Counted from the stretch's first letter, positions 8,104 to 17,677 are shown. The stretch: 64,000 bases of DNA from DSCS01 sp035391585 (GCA_964574875.1 CAZNOX010000002.1:113678-177677); one strand, 5' to 3'. Program-made: numbers and translations. Notes: generated by a model from the letters alone, not told the origin.

Positions 8104-11100
8104 CTATTTTTTTATTTCCACATGATAACAGTCTTTGCCGATGATCCGGCTCAGCTTGGTAAAAAAAGCCTCTTCCAGAGAGACCGTATACTGGGAATCA
8201 CTCCGGAAGATGATCTCACGGTCCTCATGAAAGACATGGAAGAGAACCGGGGCCGGGCCGGGGTATTCAAGGAAGAGGGCCAGGAGTTTGTCGGAGAGGC
8301 TTCGGGCGGCATCATCCGACTGGAGATGAAGATGGAGGACCTTTGTCCGGCTTTGATAAAGGTCCTCACGGGACTGGATCTCGTCCAGGCGGATTTTGAG
8401 AGACTTTTTTTCGCTGTTCTCCTCGGGGTCCGATTCGAACTCATCGATGATGATCCGGCCTGTCACGAAAAGGAGTGTCTCTTCTTCAAAAAGGGCGGAG
8501 TATTTTTCTGCCGTCCCGTTGAACGCGATGAAGGGGATCTCGGCTGTCATGTCCTCAAAGGTCCCGGTCACATACTTTTTTCCGTCTTTTGAGATGCGCC
8601 GGGAGATGCCGGTGAAGATCCCGCCCAGGGTGAAGGGCCGGGCATTGAGTTCTGAAACGGAGAGCTGGTAGAGTGTCCTGACATCGGTCTCTGTAAGCTG
8701 TGCGATGAGGTCGGTATAGTCTTCAAGCATATGTCCGCTGAAATAGACCCCCAGAGCCTCTTTCTCATGTCTGTATTTATCCCAGTTCCGCCACTCCTCA
8801 AGGGCAGGAAGATGGATCTCGTCTTCTCCTTCCGTCTCTTCGAAGAGAGAGACGAGCCCGCGGGCTTTGTTCTCCTGGATCTTCCGTCCGACATCCATGA
8901 GATGATCCAGTTCGACCCAGAGGGTCCGTCTGTTGACTCCCAGAGGATCAAGAGCCCCGCTGTAGATGAGAAACTCCAGGACTTTTCTGTTGACCTGCCT
9001 GTAATCAAGACGCTTGAAAAAATCCGAGACGGACTGGAAAGGGCCGTTTGACGACCGTTCGTCTACAATGGCGTCAATGGCTCCGCGGCCGACGTTTTTG
9101 ATGGAAGCCAGGGCATAGCGGATAGAGGTTCCTTCTGTGGAAAAGTCGGCAAAGCTGGCATTGATATCAGGAGGGAGGACGGCGATGCCCAGTTCGCGGC
9201 ACTCTTTGATCCCCAGGTCGATCCGTTCTGCATTCCCGGAGTCATTGGTCAACTGTGCCGCAAGGTATTCCTGGGGAAAATGGGCTTTGAGGTAGGCTGT
9301 CTGAAAAGCCACGTAGGCATAGCAGGCGGAATGGGATTTATTGAAACCGTATTCTCCGAAACGTTCGATATAACTCCAGAGCTCTTCCACGGTCTTCCGG
9401 GCATGTCCCTTTTTGACTGCTCCTTCGATGAACTTCTTCCCCATCTCGTCGATGAGGGTATGTTTTTTCTTGGCCATGGCTTTGCGAAGGCTGTCGGCTT
9501 CACCCATGGTGAAGCCCGCGATGATATTCGAGAGACGCATGACCTGTTCCTGATAGACGATGACGCCGTAGGTCTCGTCCAGGACTTCGGCCATGGCCTC
9601 AAAGAGATACTTGACTTTTTCACGTCCGTTTTTCCGCATGATATAGGTGTCGATATGACTCATGGGCCCGGGACGATAGAGAGCGTTCATGGCAATGAGG
9701 TCTTCAAGACGTTCGGGCTTGAGTTTTTTCAGATACTCTCTCATCCCCGAACTTTCGAACTGGAAGATCCCGAAGGTCTTCCCTTCGCCCAGCATCTGGA
9801 AAACCGTCCGGTCCTCCAGGTCCAGGTCATCGATGTCCAGGTCGATATTGCGGTTCTCTTTCACCCGCCGGACGGCGTCTGCGATGATGGATAAGTTTTT
9901 CAGCCCTAAAAAGTCGATTTTCAGAAGGCCGATCCTGTCGGCATCCACCATATCGAACTGTGTTGTGATATTATCATCCTTATCCTTGTAGAGGGGAACG
10001 ATATTTTCAAGATCATCTCGGGCGATGACCACACCCGCCGCGTGTTTGGAGACATGACGGGAAAGCCCTTCCAGGCGGACGGCGATGGCATAGACTTTCT
10101 GATACTCATCATCCTCGCCGATGAGTTTTTTCAGGTCAGCATCGCTTTGAACAGCCTCTTCCAGGCTTTTGGCCTGGAGGGGGATCATCTTGGCCAGTTT
10201 GTCGATCTTGGAGAGGTTCACGTTGAGAACGCGGCCCACGTCCCGGATGACGGCCCGGGCTTTCATGGTGCCGAAGGTGGCGATCTGACAGACTTTGTTC
10301 TTTCCGTATTTCTCCGTGACATAATCGATGACATCCTGGCGTCCCACATCGGCGATATCCACATCGATATCGGGCATACTCACCCGTTCCGGGTTGAGAA
10401 AACGTTCAAAAAGAAGATCGTATTTCAGGGGATCCAGGCCTGTGATCCCCAGGGTATAGGAGATGATGCTTCCCGCTGCGGATCCCCGTCCGGGGCCCAC
10501 GGGAATATCATGGTCTTTGGCATACTGGATAAAATCACGGACGATGAGAAAATAGCTGGAATAGCCCATGTCGCGGATGATTCCCAACTCATAGTCCAGC
10601 CTCTTCTGGATCTCTTCGGTGATCACGGGATAACGGGACCGGGCGCCCAGGGTGCACAACTCCCGTAAATACGTATCGGGGTCATGGCCTTCGGGGACTT
10701 CAAAGTGGGGGAAATGCGTGTTCCCGTCATGATCCAACTCGTCTTCCAGGGCATAGTGACACATGCCGCTGATATAGAGGGTGTTGGTGAGAGCTTCGGG
10801 GATGTAGGAGAAGAGAGAAGACATCTCGTCATAATCTTTGAGGTAAAAAGCGTTCCGGGGAAAGGAGAGGCGTTCCTCTTTGGGATCATCAAACGTCTTT
10901 TTTGTCTGGAGGCAGAGGAGCGCGTCATGAGCCTCATAATCCTCTTTGAGGAGGTAATGGGTGTCATTGGTCGCTGCCACGGGGATATCCAGGCGTGTGG
11001 CCAGGGAGATGAGTTCGGGAAGGAGTTCCTTCTCCTCGGGGATCCCGTGGTCCTGGAGCTCAATGAAAAAATCACCGGCAAAGAGCTCCTTATAAAAAGA

Positions 11101-11571
11101 AGCGCGGGTCTCGGCTCCTGAGCGGTCACCGGAAAGAAGAAGCTGAGGGATCTCCCCCTGAAGGCAGGCAGACATCCCCAGAAGTCCTGACGCATGATCC
11201 CTGAGGAGCTCATAGTCGATGCGGGGTTTGTAGTAAAAGCCTTCGATATAGGAACGGGAGACCATTTTGATCAGGTTTTTATATCCCTCTTTTGTCTTGA
11301 CCAGGAGGATGAGATGATGATGTCTGTTCCTGTCCCGGGCTTTTCTCTTTTCGGTCACATAGACTTCGCAACCGAGGATGGGTTTGATCCCTCTCTTTTT
11401 CATGGCATCCACGAACTTGACAGCTCCGAAGAGGTTGCCATGGTCAGTGAGGGCAAAGGCGTCCATTCCCAGCTCCTGCAGCCGGTCGGCCAGCTGGCTG
11501 AACTTGGTGGCTCCGTCCAGAAGGCTGAACTCCGAATGGTTATGGAGATGGACAAAGGGGGTCTGTGCCAT
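8104..11571 (-). CDS. dnaE: DNA polymerase III subunit alpha
   Basis: Replicative DNA polymerase of 1155 residues, the usual DnaE size. The N-terminal PHP domain has intact HxH-type metal ligands (FVHLHNHSEFSLLDG). The palm includes GPGRGSAAGSIISY and PDIDVDIAD with the catalytic aspartates. Further on are the finger motifs (GIFQFESSGMREYLKKL), a helix-hairpin-helix region and a C-terminal OB fold around residues 980-1060. The start is fixed by homology of the first residues. No good ribosome site is present, but guaA ends 12 bases upstream with a TGA, so coupled translation is likely. Confidence 0.97.
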   Translation of the reverse strand: MAQTPFVHLHNHSEFSLLDGATKFSQLADRLQELGMDAFALTDHGNLFGAVKFVDAMKKRGIKPILGCEVYVTEKRKARDRNRHHHLILLVKTKEGYKNLIKMVSRSYIEGFYYKPRIDYELLRDHASGLLGMSACLQGEIPQLLLSGDRSGAETRASFYKELFAGDFFIELQDHGIPEEKELLPELISLATRLDIPVAATNDTHYLLKEDYEAHDALLCLQTKKTFDDPKEERLSFPRNAFYLKDYDEMSSLFSYIPEALTNTLYISGMCHYALEDELDHDGNTHFPHFEVPEGHDPDTYLRELCTLGARSRYPVITEEIQKRLDYELGIIRDMGYSSYFLIVRDFIQYAKDHDIPVGPGRGSAAGSIISYTLGITGLDPLKYDLLFERFLNPERVSMPDIDVDIADVGRQDVIDYVTEKYGKNKVCQIATFGTMKARAVIRDVGRVLNVNLSKIDKLAKMIPLQAKSLEEAVQSDADLKKLIGEDDEYQKVYAIAVRLEGLSRHVSKHAAGVVIARDDLENIVPLYKDKDDNITTQFDMVDADRIGLLKIDFLGLKNLSIIADAVRRVKENRNIDLDIDDLDLEDRTVFQMLGEGKTFGIFQFESSGMREYLKKLKPERLEDLIAMNALYRPGPMSHIDTYIMRKNGREKVKYLFEAMAEVLDETYGVIVYQEQVMRLSNIIAGFTMGEADSLRKAMAKKKHTLIDEMGKKFIEGAVKKGHARKTVEELWSYIERFGEYGFNKSHSACYAYVAFQTAYLKAHFPQEYLAAQLTNDSGNAERIDLGIKECRELGIAVLPPDINASFADFSTEGTSIRYALASIKNVGRGAIDAIVDERSSNGPFQSVSDFFKRLDYRQVNRKVLEFLIYSGALDPLGVNRRTLWVELDHLMDVGRKIQENKARGLVSLFEETEGEDEIHLPALEEWRNWDKYRHEKEALGVYFSGHMLEDYTDLIAQLTETDVRTLYQLSVSELNARPFTLGGIFTGISRRISKDGKKYVTGTFEDMTAEIPFIAFNGTAEKYSALFEEETLLFVTGRIIIDEFESDPEENSEKKSLKIRLDEIQSREDLYQSRTKVLHLHLQSDDAARSLSDKLLALFLEYPGPAPVLFHVFHEDREIIFRSDSQYTVSLEEAFFTKLSRIIGKDCYHVEIKK

Positions 11572-11583
11572 AAAGAGAAGAGA

Positions 11584-13125
11584 TCACTCCCATTCGATGG
11601 TCGCAGGGGGTTTGGAGCTGATATCGTAGACGACCCGGTTGACCCCTCGGACTTCGTTGATGATACGGCTGGAAATGCGCCCCAGCAGGTCATAGGGGAC
11701 TTTTGCCCAGTCTGCTGTCATCCCGTCAAGGGATTCCACCATGCGCACAGCGACGGTGTTCTCATATGTCCTCTCATCCCCCATGACGCCCACGGAGCGG
11801 ACAGGGAGAAGGACACAAAACGCTTGCCAGATCTTGTCATACTGGTTGGCGGCCCTGATCTCGTCTATGGCGATGGCATCGGCTTCTCTCAGGACCTGAA
11901 GACGCTCTTGTGTGATCTCTCCGATGACCCGGATCCCCAGTCCGGGCCCGGGAAAAGGATGGCGGTTGACCATCTCATCGGGAAGTCCCAGTTCACGGCC
12001 CAGTTCTCTCACTTCATCCTTGAAGAGTTCACGGAGAGGTTCGATCAGCTGAAGATCCATCTTTTCCGGCAACCCCCCCACATTGTGATGGGATTTGATC
12101 GTGGCCGAAGGGCCTTTGAACGAGACGCTTTCGATGACATCGGGATAGAGTGTCCCCTGGGCCAGGTATTCGGCTCCGGGGATAGCGCGGGCTTCTCTCT
12201 CGAAGATCTCGACAAAGATGCGGCCGATGATCTTCCGTTTTTGTTCGGGATCGGTGACACCGTCCAGCCCGTCAAGAAATTCCTGTGAGGCATCGACAAA
12301 ACGAAGATTCATGGAAAAAGCGTCACGGAAAGTGGTGATGACCTGATCCGCTTCGTTTTTTCGAAGGAGCCCGTTGTTGACAAAGATGGGGACAAGCTGG
12401 CTTCCCACAGCCTTGTGGAGAAGAAGAGCGACGACAGACGAGTCTACCCCCCCGCTTAATCCCAGGATGATGGTCTTGTCGCCGACTTTTTTCCGGACAT
12501 CACGAATGGTGTTTTCGATAAAGACCCCCATGGTCCAGTCAGGCGTCAGATGAGCCACCGAAAAAAGAAAATTCCTTAAAAACTGTTTTCCGTAGACCGA
12601 GTGGATGACTTCAGGGTGGAACTGGACCCCGTAAAGAGGCCTCTCTTTGTGTTTCATCACGGCAAACTCGGTATTGTCCGTCTTTGCGATCTCAAGAAAA
12701 TCCGACGGCAGGCTTTTGACTTTATCCCCGTGGCTCATCCAGACGGTGCTGTCGTCGGGAAGGCCCATGAGGACCGGGTCGTCGGGATGGGTGATCCTGA
12801 GCCGGGCCGAACCGAACTCCCTCTTGTCCCCCTGGACCACTCCGCCTCCGAGTGCTGCGGCCATGAGCTGCATCCCGTAACAGATCCCGAGGATGGGGAC
12901 GGGCAGGGAAAAGACTCCGCTGTCACAGCGCGGGCCGTTATTGATCACAGAGGAGGGGCTTCCGGATAAGATAATGGCCACGGGATCCATGGCTTTGATC
13001 CGGTCAAGGGAGAGGTTAAAGGGATGGATCTCGCAGTAGACATGTTCCTCCCGGATACGGCGGGCGATAAGCTGGGTATATTGTGAACCGAAATCGAGTA
13101 TGAGCACAGTATGACGCGTTGACAT
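11584..13125 (-). CDS. guaA: GMP synthase (glutamine-hydrolysing)
   Basis: Makes GMP from XMP, ATP and glutamine. The 513 residues comprise an N-terminal class I amidotransferase (GICYGMQLMA with the nucleophile Cys, QFHPEV with the catalytic His), the ATP pyrophosphatase domain (GLSGGVDSSVVALLLHK as the P-loop-like motif near residue 225), and the dimerisation domain ending in KPPATIEWE. GGGAGG lies 5 bases before the ATG. dnaE and an outer membrane protein gene follow in the same direction. The 5' leader is only about 35 nt, with no room for a purine riboswitch. Confidence 0.97.
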   Translation of the reverse strand: MSTRHTVLILDFGSQYTQLIARRIREEHVYCEIHPFNLSLDRIKAMDPVAIILSGSPSSVINNGPRCDSGVFSLPVPILGICYGMQLMAAALGGGVVQGDKREFGSARLRITHPDDPVLMGLPDDSTVWMSHGDKVKSLPSDFLEIAKTDNTEFAVMKHKERPLYGVQFHPEVIHSVYGKQFLRNFLFSVAHLTPDWTMGVFIENTIRDVRKKVGDKTIILGLSGGVDSSVVALLLHKAVGSQLVPIFVNNGLLRKNEADQVITTFRDAFSMNLRFVDASQEFLDGLDGVTDPEQKRKIIGRIFVEIFEREARAIPGAEYLAQGTLYPDVIESVSFKGPSATIKSHHNVGGLPEKMDLQLIEPLRELFKDEVRELGRELGLPDEMVNRHPFPGPGLGIRVIGEITQERLQVLREADAIAIDEIRAANQYDKIWQAFCVLLPVRSVGVMGDERTYENTVAVRMVESLDGMTADWAKVPYDLLGRISSRIINEVRGVNRVVYDISSKPPATIEWE

Positions 13126-13164
13126 AAGATCCTCCCTCTGTTGATACGAAAAATATGTGTCTTC

Positions 13165-13193
13165 AGTATATCAGCCGTGCCGGTGTCTGGCAA
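13165..13193 (-). promoter_or_regulatory. Promoter of guaA-dnaE
   Basis: Minus-strand -35 box TTGCCA (13188-13193), 17-base spacer, -10 box TATACT (13165-13170). The expected start of transcription is about 35 nt before the guaA ATG. Confidence 0.65.
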
Positions 13194-13210
13194 TATTTTT
13201 CAGGGAGGAG

Positions 13211-13242
13211 AGAAAAGAAAAGGGGGAGGAGAACCTCCCCCT
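13211..13242 (-). terminator. Rho-independent terminator after the glutaredoxin gene
   Basis: On the minus strand AGGGGGAGG pairs with CCTCCCCCT around a four-base loop (13221-13242) and is followed by TTTCTTTTCT. It ends the arsR-glutaredoxin transcript just before the guaA promoter. Confidence 0.85.
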
Positions 13243-13247
13243 GAGGG

Positions 13248-13478
13248 TCAGAGACCCAGGGCTTTGTCGATCTCGGGTTTGTTGAACCCGACGATGATCT
13301 TCCCGTTGATATCCACAACGGGGACACCCATCTGACCGGATTTCCGGACCATTTCCTGGGCTTTTGCCTGGTCCCTGGAAACATCGAAATCGGTAAAAGC
13401 GATCTTCTTCTGCTCCAGATAGCTTTTCACCATTTTACAATAGGTGCACGTGGGGGTGGAATAGATTGTAATATTCAT
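13248..13478 (-). CDS. Glutaredoxin-family (NrdH-like) thiol-disulfide protein
   Basis: A 76-residue thioredoxin-fold protein with the redox motif CTYC at residues 11-14, the cis-Pro region GVPVVDING and a C-terminal GFNKPEID segment. Small glutaredoxin-like proteins of this shape shuttle electrons to ribonucleotide reductase or reduce other disulfides; the partner here is unknown. AAGGAGG lies 7 bases before the ATG, inside the end of the arsR gene. The two genes overlap by 4 bases (ATGA), so the redox protein is almost certainly controlled by that regulator. Confidence 0.88.
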   Translation of the reverse strand: MNITIYSTPTCTYCKMVKSYLEQKKIAFTDFDVSRDQAKAQEMVRKSGQMGVPVVDINGKIIVGFNKPEIDKALGL

Positions 13479-13750
13479 TGAGAGACCTCCTTGGTTAATA
13501 CAGAGATAAACTGTTTCACATCATCATCCAGGATGGCATAGCACATGGAGACTCCTTCACGGCTGCAGCGGATCATCCCGAGCCGGCGCATAATGGAGAG
13601 ATGCTGTGAGACGGCCGGTTGGCTCATATGGTACTTTTCCATGATCCTTTTGAGATCGTATGAGCCGTGGTAGAGATCCATGAGGATCTCAAGTCTGGCG
13701 GGATGCCCCATGGCCTTTAACTTCTCGGCCCAGAGGTGAAGTTTATCCAT
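13475..13750 (-). CDS. ArsR family winged-helix transcriptional regulator
   Basis: A 91-residue DNA-binding repressor-type protein. The fold is visible in MGHPARLEILMDLYHGS followed by the recognition helix HMSQPAVSQHLSIMRRLG and a beta wing with MIRCSREGVSMCYAI. The metal-binding CxC near the DNA-binding helix of ArsR is absent. Instead two Cys (in IRCS and SMCY) lie in the wing, which could sense thiol state; that is inference. ATG 13750 is chosen because GGAAAGGA lies 5 bases upstream. The gene overlaps the glutaredoxin gene, and its own promoter carries a perfect palindrome, indicating autoregulation. Confidence 0.9.
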   Translation of the reverse strand: MDKLHLWAEKLKAMGHPARLEILMDLYHGSYDLKRIMEKYHMSQPAVSQHLSIMRRLGMIRCSREGVSMCYAILDDDVKQFISVLTKEVSQ

Positions 13751-13771
13751 ATTTTTCCTTTCCATGGATTA

Positions 13772-13799
13772 AGTATATAAGAATATTCTTATCTGTCAA
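13772..13799 (-). promoter_or_regulatory. arsR-glutaredoxin promoter with palindromic operator
   Basis: Minus-strand -35 box TTGACA (13794-13799) and -10 box TATACT (13772-13777) are 16 bases apart. The spacer is almost wholly filled by the perfect 16-bp palindrome ATAAGAATATTCTTAT (13777-13792), a typical position and size for an ArsR-family operator. Confidence 0.8.
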
Positions 13800-13833
13800 G
13801 AGAAAAATCCCCTCTTTATTCTTTTTTTGTTTT

Positions 13834-16296
13834 CTATTTCCAGACGTCTGTGGTGATCTTCACTGTGCTCGCCAGCTGGTAGAGGATCGTCGTCCAGTCT
13901 TTCAGGTGCTCCATAAAAGAGACCCGGGGTTCGGCCGGAGGAACGATGACCGTGTCCCCCGGAAAGATCAGGGCATTGAGGAACTTATCACGGAAGAGTG
14001 TGGTCACGCGGGACTCCTCGTCAATAAAGTAGGAAGAGATGATGCGTCCGTTGGCTTTGATGACAAAGGCCCGGGAAAGGTCGCCTCCGGGGGTGGCTCC
14101 TCCGGTCATGCGGATGTAGTCCTTGACCCGGGTCCGCCCGGAATGGTAGACAAAGGTCCCCGGACTGTTGACTTCTCCCATCACCGTGACGGCATCGGGG
14201 TTCCGGGGGACATAAAGGGTATCACCGTTTCTCACCGGGATATTATAGGATGAGCGGGCAAAGGCGTTGAGGTCCCCGGGAATATCCATGATCAGGCGCC
14301 CTGTGACCTGGGCGTTTTTCATCTCCTCCAGCCTTTTCCGGTAGAGGGGGAGAAGGTCGGCGGAGCGGCTCTCCTGGCGGGACTCCAGAAGAGCGATGGT
14401 GCTCTCCATGGTCCTGATCAGCTCTTCAAGATGCTCTTGCTGACGCTCTTTCACCGATTCCCGTGTGAAGACGGATCCCCGGATATAGGCCTCAGAAGTG
14501 AATCCCCCCGCCCGTTTGAGGATATCGGCGAGATTTTCCCCTTCCCTGGCATAGTAGACTCCGGGATAGACCACTTCACCGGAGAGGGTGATGGCCCTGT
14601 TCTCTTCAAAGTCGGCCAGCCGCCGGACAAAGACCTTGTCAAAGGGCTTGAGCGTGAAATTGACAGCCGGGTCATTGGGGCGGTTCAGGACGGAAGAGAG
14701 GGAAAAGACAGAGACATCGATCTTTTCCACGCGGTTATCCGAGACTTGAAGGGTGACATATTCGGCCTCTTTCAGGTTGGCCGTATTGGTGAGCCCCTGG
14801 GCCAGATGGATGAGGTCCACAACAGTCATTCCCGGGATGTATTGAAACCGCCCCGGGGCGCGGACCTCTCCAAGGATGAAGACCGGGGGGCGGTCCTGCA
14901 TCTCTTTTTTGCTGTAGAGGGTGATGATGTCTTCCGGCTGAAGAGGGAGATCGGCCCGGGGGTCTTGTTCAAAAAGGGCTTTCTGCAGGTTGACGGGATA
15001 GATCCGTGTGGTGTTCTCCGGGTATTCCCGCCTGGTCACGGTGGCATACTCCATATAGGTCTCAGGCAGGAGAAGAGCCGTGTCCACAAGATCGGAAAAC
15101 CTCATCCCCTCATGCCATTGAAACTTGCGGGGAGTGGAGACATAGCCTTCCAGGGAGACGGCATTGAGGTCTTCCCGGGTCACGGGGATGGGATAGACCC
15201 GGAGGATATCCCCGTCTTTGGGAGAGAGGGAGCGTAAGGTCTCCCGTGACAGGGTGGCGAGGACGCGGCCTCTGTCTGTCTCGAAGGATTCAAGGGAGAT
15301 GTTGACTCCATAGGCTGATGCCGTCATCCCGCCGGCCAGGGAGACGATGTCACTCCAGGTCTCCCCCTCTTTCACCTCATAGAGGGCCGGCCTGCGGACA
15401 TTTCCCGCAACGGCCACCAGAGGGCCCATGGGCGCGATATGGATGATATCTCCGTCCATGAGGGAGATGTCGTCTGAAGAGTCGCCGTGCAGCAGAAAAT
15501 CATAGAGGTCGATGGTCTTCACCAGGCGTCCTCCCCGGTTGAGGCTGATGGAGCGCAGGGATCCTGTGGAGGCGGGCCCTCCTGAAGAGAAGACGGCATT
15601 GATCACAGAGGCCAGGCCCGAAAGAGTATAAGAGCCGGGTGAGGCGGCGTCTCCCGTGACGAAGATGCGGACGGTCTTGACATCGGTGAGAGCCACTTCG
15701 AAATCGGTCCCCGTGGAGATGCTCTCTTTAAGGCGGGCCTTGAGCCCTCCCAGGGTGAGGCCGGCCACGGACATCCGGCCGAAATGGGATGATGAGATGT
15801 TGCCGTTTGTATTGACAGTGACATCCAGGTCGGTCATGGTGGTCCCCCAGATGGTGATCCTGAGCCGGTCTCCGGGCCCCAGGATGTAATTGTCGTTCAC
15901 CGGGGCATTGGTTACAGGAGCGTAGGTGGAGGGGGCTTCGAAAAAGCGGCGTCCGAAAAGAGTCAGGGATGAGATATCAAGGGGATAATCATACCCCGAT
16001 TCATCGAAATAGTATTTTTGAAAAAAGGGACGGTCCTGGGAAGAGGAGGATGCCGGGAGCGGCTCTTCGTTCTCCGGAGCGGCGTCTTTCTGGCCGGGGA
16101 GGGCGCGGGCCTGAAACGGGGAATCCGGAGTCTCATAGGACTTCAGGGCTTCGGAGAGCTGTTCCATCTCCTCCGGCGAGAAGGATTCTCCCCGGGCATA
16201 CTTTTGCAGAAGCGCATCCTGCTCAGCGGGAGTCAGGGCGGAAACGGATGTGAAGGATAAAAGTGCCAGCAGGAGAAAAAGGATAACGCGTCTCAT
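13834..16296 (-). CDS. Wza-like polysaccharide export protein with six SLBB domains
   Basis: Outer-membrane polysaccharide export channel of 820 residues. A signal peptide (MRRVILFLLLALLSFTSVSA) is followed by a low-complexity region. The poly-export domain spans about residues 135-210 (ILGPGDRLRITIWG). Six SLBB beta-grasp repeats follow, each centred on a G-V-x-P-G-x-Y/F phrase, for example VTGDAASPGSYTL, VAGNVRRPALYEV, LEGYVSTPRKFQW, LGEVRAPGRFQY, LSGEVVYPGVYYA and MGEVNSPGTFVYH. Six repeats is more than the two or three in E. coli Wza. AAAGGAGG precedes the ATG. It is the last gene of the purL-purQ-wzz unit. No lipobox is seen. Confidence 0.9.
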   Translation of the reverse strand: MRRVILFLLLALLSFTSVSALTPAEQDALLQKYARGESFSPEEMEQLSEALKSYETPDSPFQARALPGQKDAAPENEEPLPASSSSQDRPFFQKYYFDESGYDYPLDISSLTLFGRRFFEAPSTYAPVTNAPVNDNYILGPGDRLRITIWGTTMTDLDVTVNTNGNISSSHFGRMSVAGLTLGGLKARLKESISTGTDFEVALTDVKTVRIFVTGDAASPGSYTLSGLASVINAVFSSGGPASTGSLRSISLNRGGRLVKTIDLYDFLLHGDSSDDISLMDGDIIHIAPMGPLVAVAGNVRRPALYEVKEGETWSDIVSLAGGMTASAYGVNISLESFETDRGRVLATLSRETLRSLSPKDGDILRVYPIPVTREDLNAVSLEGYVSTPRKFQWHEGMRFSDLVDTALLLPETYMEYATVTRREYPENTTRIYPVNLQKALFEQDPRADLPLQPEDIITLYSKKEMQDRPPVFILGEVRAPGRFQYIPGMTVVDLIHLAQGLTNTANLKEAEYVTLQVSDNRVEKIDVSVFSLSSVLNRPNDPAVNFTLKPFDKVFVRRLADFEENRAITLSGEVVYPGVYYAREGENLADILKRAGGFTSEAYIRGSVFTRESVKERQQEHLEELIRTMESTIALLESRQESRSADLLPLYRKRLEEMKNAQVTGRLIMDIPGDLNAFARSSYNIPVRNGDTLYVPRNPDAVTVMGEVNSPGTFVYHSGRTRVKDYIRMTGGATPGGDLSRAFVIKANGRIISSYFIDEESRVTTLFRDKFLNALIFPGDTVIVPPAEPRVSFMEHLKDWTTILYQLASTVKITTDVWK

Positions 16297-16313
16297 GAAA
16301 AGCCTCCTTTAAG

Positions 16314-17189
16314 CTAAGCCTCTTTTTTGAAGCGCAGGGCCCTGCGGAGTGCCTCCAGATAGGATGCCGATTCGGGATCTCGCTTCATCCGGTGCAGGTA
16401 TTCGGCGGCAAAGGCGGCCAGGGCGCCGGTGAACAAGCCCAGAAAAAGGGCCATGATCATGATCAGTTTGCGGCGGGGGCGGACCCTGATGTCCGGGACA
16501 AAAGGGCTCTGGATCACACGGTACAGGGTATTCTGATTGGTCCGGGCCAGAATGATCTTCTTCGTCTCCATGGCCCAGATGGAGGAGAGTTCCGACCGGA
16601 GGAGCGGGTCATTGGTGGCTCTCATCTCAGCCTTCAGACGGTTTATAAAACGGAGGCTGTTTTCGGACTCTTTCTTGATGATAAACTCGTTCAGAGAGGC
16701 CAGGAGTTTATTCAGGATCAGATAAGACAGTTCCGGGTTGATGGTCTCCACGGCGATGGTCAATGTCCCGTTGATGGTGTCTTCTTTGATCATGATGAGC
16801 CCGCGCAGAGTCTCAAGAGTCCTGGTGACCGAGCGCTCTTTCTTCCCCAACAGGTCGCAGATGTCATGGGCCTGGTCGAAGTAGAAGAGGAAATCGGCGC
16901 TGTGCAGCGTGCGTTTGACATTCTTGAGGTTTTCGCCGGTGAGGGAGGTGATATCGGCTCCCATCATATAAGCGAGGTTGGTGAATCGTCCCATAGAGGC
17001 AGTGAGCGGGTTTTCATCAGTGGGGGCGATCACCGCAGAAGCCCTGAAGGCTTTGGGAGAAAAGAGGGCGATGATGAGTCCGAGGAAAAGAAAGAGGAGA
17101 ATGCACTTGATGACCAGAATTTTACGGCGGGCAAGGATAAGAAGAAGTTCCCAGAGGGAGATCTCTTCAGAAGAGCGGTTCTTTGTCAT
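16314..17189 (-). CDS. Wzz/chain-length-determinant family inner-membrane protein
   Basis: A 291-residue polysaccharide co-polymerase. One membrane helix lies near the N-terminus (about 27-48, after SLWELLLILARRKILVIK) and another at about 237-260 (RRKLIMIMALFLGLFTG), with a periplasmic part between, the typical Wzz topology. The PFVPDIRVRPRRK stretch before helix 2 is the usual proline-rich segment. No Walker motifs of a fused tyrosine kinase are present. It overlaps the upstream gene by 4 bases (ATGA) and precedes the Wza-like exporter, so it probably sets chain length in export through that channel. Confidence 0.88.
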   Translation of the reverse strand: MTKNRSSEEISLWELLLILARRKILVIKCILLFLFLGLIIALFSPKAFRASAVIAPTDENPLTASMGRFTNLAYMMGADITSLTGENLKNVKRTLHSADFLFYFDQAHDICDLLGKKERSVTRTLETLRGLIMIKEDTINGTLTIAVETINPELSYLILNKLLASLNEFIIKKESENSLRFINRLKAEMRATNDPLLRSELSSIWAMETKKIILARTNQNTLYRVIQSPFVPDIRVRPRRKLIMIMALFLGLFTGALAAFAAEYLHRMKRDPESASYLEALRRALRFKKEA

Positions 17190-17677
17190 AAGCGTCCTCC
17201 GATGATGAGGATGCGGGCAACGACCATCTCTTTCGACTCCTCAAAATCCTTTACGGCGAGGGCCGCATATTTCAGGATGCTTTTCAGGTAGATGAGGGGC
17301 CGTCTGGCCTGAAGTCTCCCGTCAGCCAACGTGAAGCGCAGCTGTCCCTTATAAAAGACCCTGACACTGTTTGATTTGAGCGAAAAATCTTTTCCGATGA
17401 GGGTCTCCTGTTCAAAGAGAAGATAATCATTGGCCCATCGGTGAGTGATGCGTGTTCCGGCCTTCTCTTCTTGTTCGGCCCTTGTCCCGTAATAGTTTGT
17501 GAAATGGCCCACCGCGTCAAGCACGGCGGCGATCCGGGCGTCTTCGGGTGTCATCTCTTCAGGATGGTAACAGGCCCCTTTCAGAAGAAGAGTCTGAGGT
17601 GGGGCCGGAGACGGGGCCGGAACAGCGGAATTACAGATGATGGCGGATAAAATCAACAGCGTTGATAAAAATCGCAA
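17186..17677 (-). CDS. Secreted protein of unknown function in the export operon
   Basis: A 163-residue protein with a signal peptide (LSTLLILSAIICNSAV). I do not recognise a family. A possible lipoprotein site is not clear-cut; CNSAV does not fit a good lipobox. The start is TTG at 17677, supported by AAAGGAG 6 bases upstream, which makes the gene overlap purQ by 47 bases. It overlaps the Wzz gene by 4 bases at its end. Placement between purQ and wzz suggests a periplasmic accessory to polysaccharide assembly. Confidence 0.7.
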   Translation of the reverse strand: MRFLSTLLILSAIICNSAVPAPSPAPPQTLLLKGACYHPEEMTPEDARIAAVLDAVGHFTNYYGTRAEQEEKAGTRITHRWANDYLLFEQETLIGKDFSLKSNSVRVFYKGQLRFTLADGRLQARRPLIYLKSILKYAALAVKDFEESKEMVVARILIIGGRL

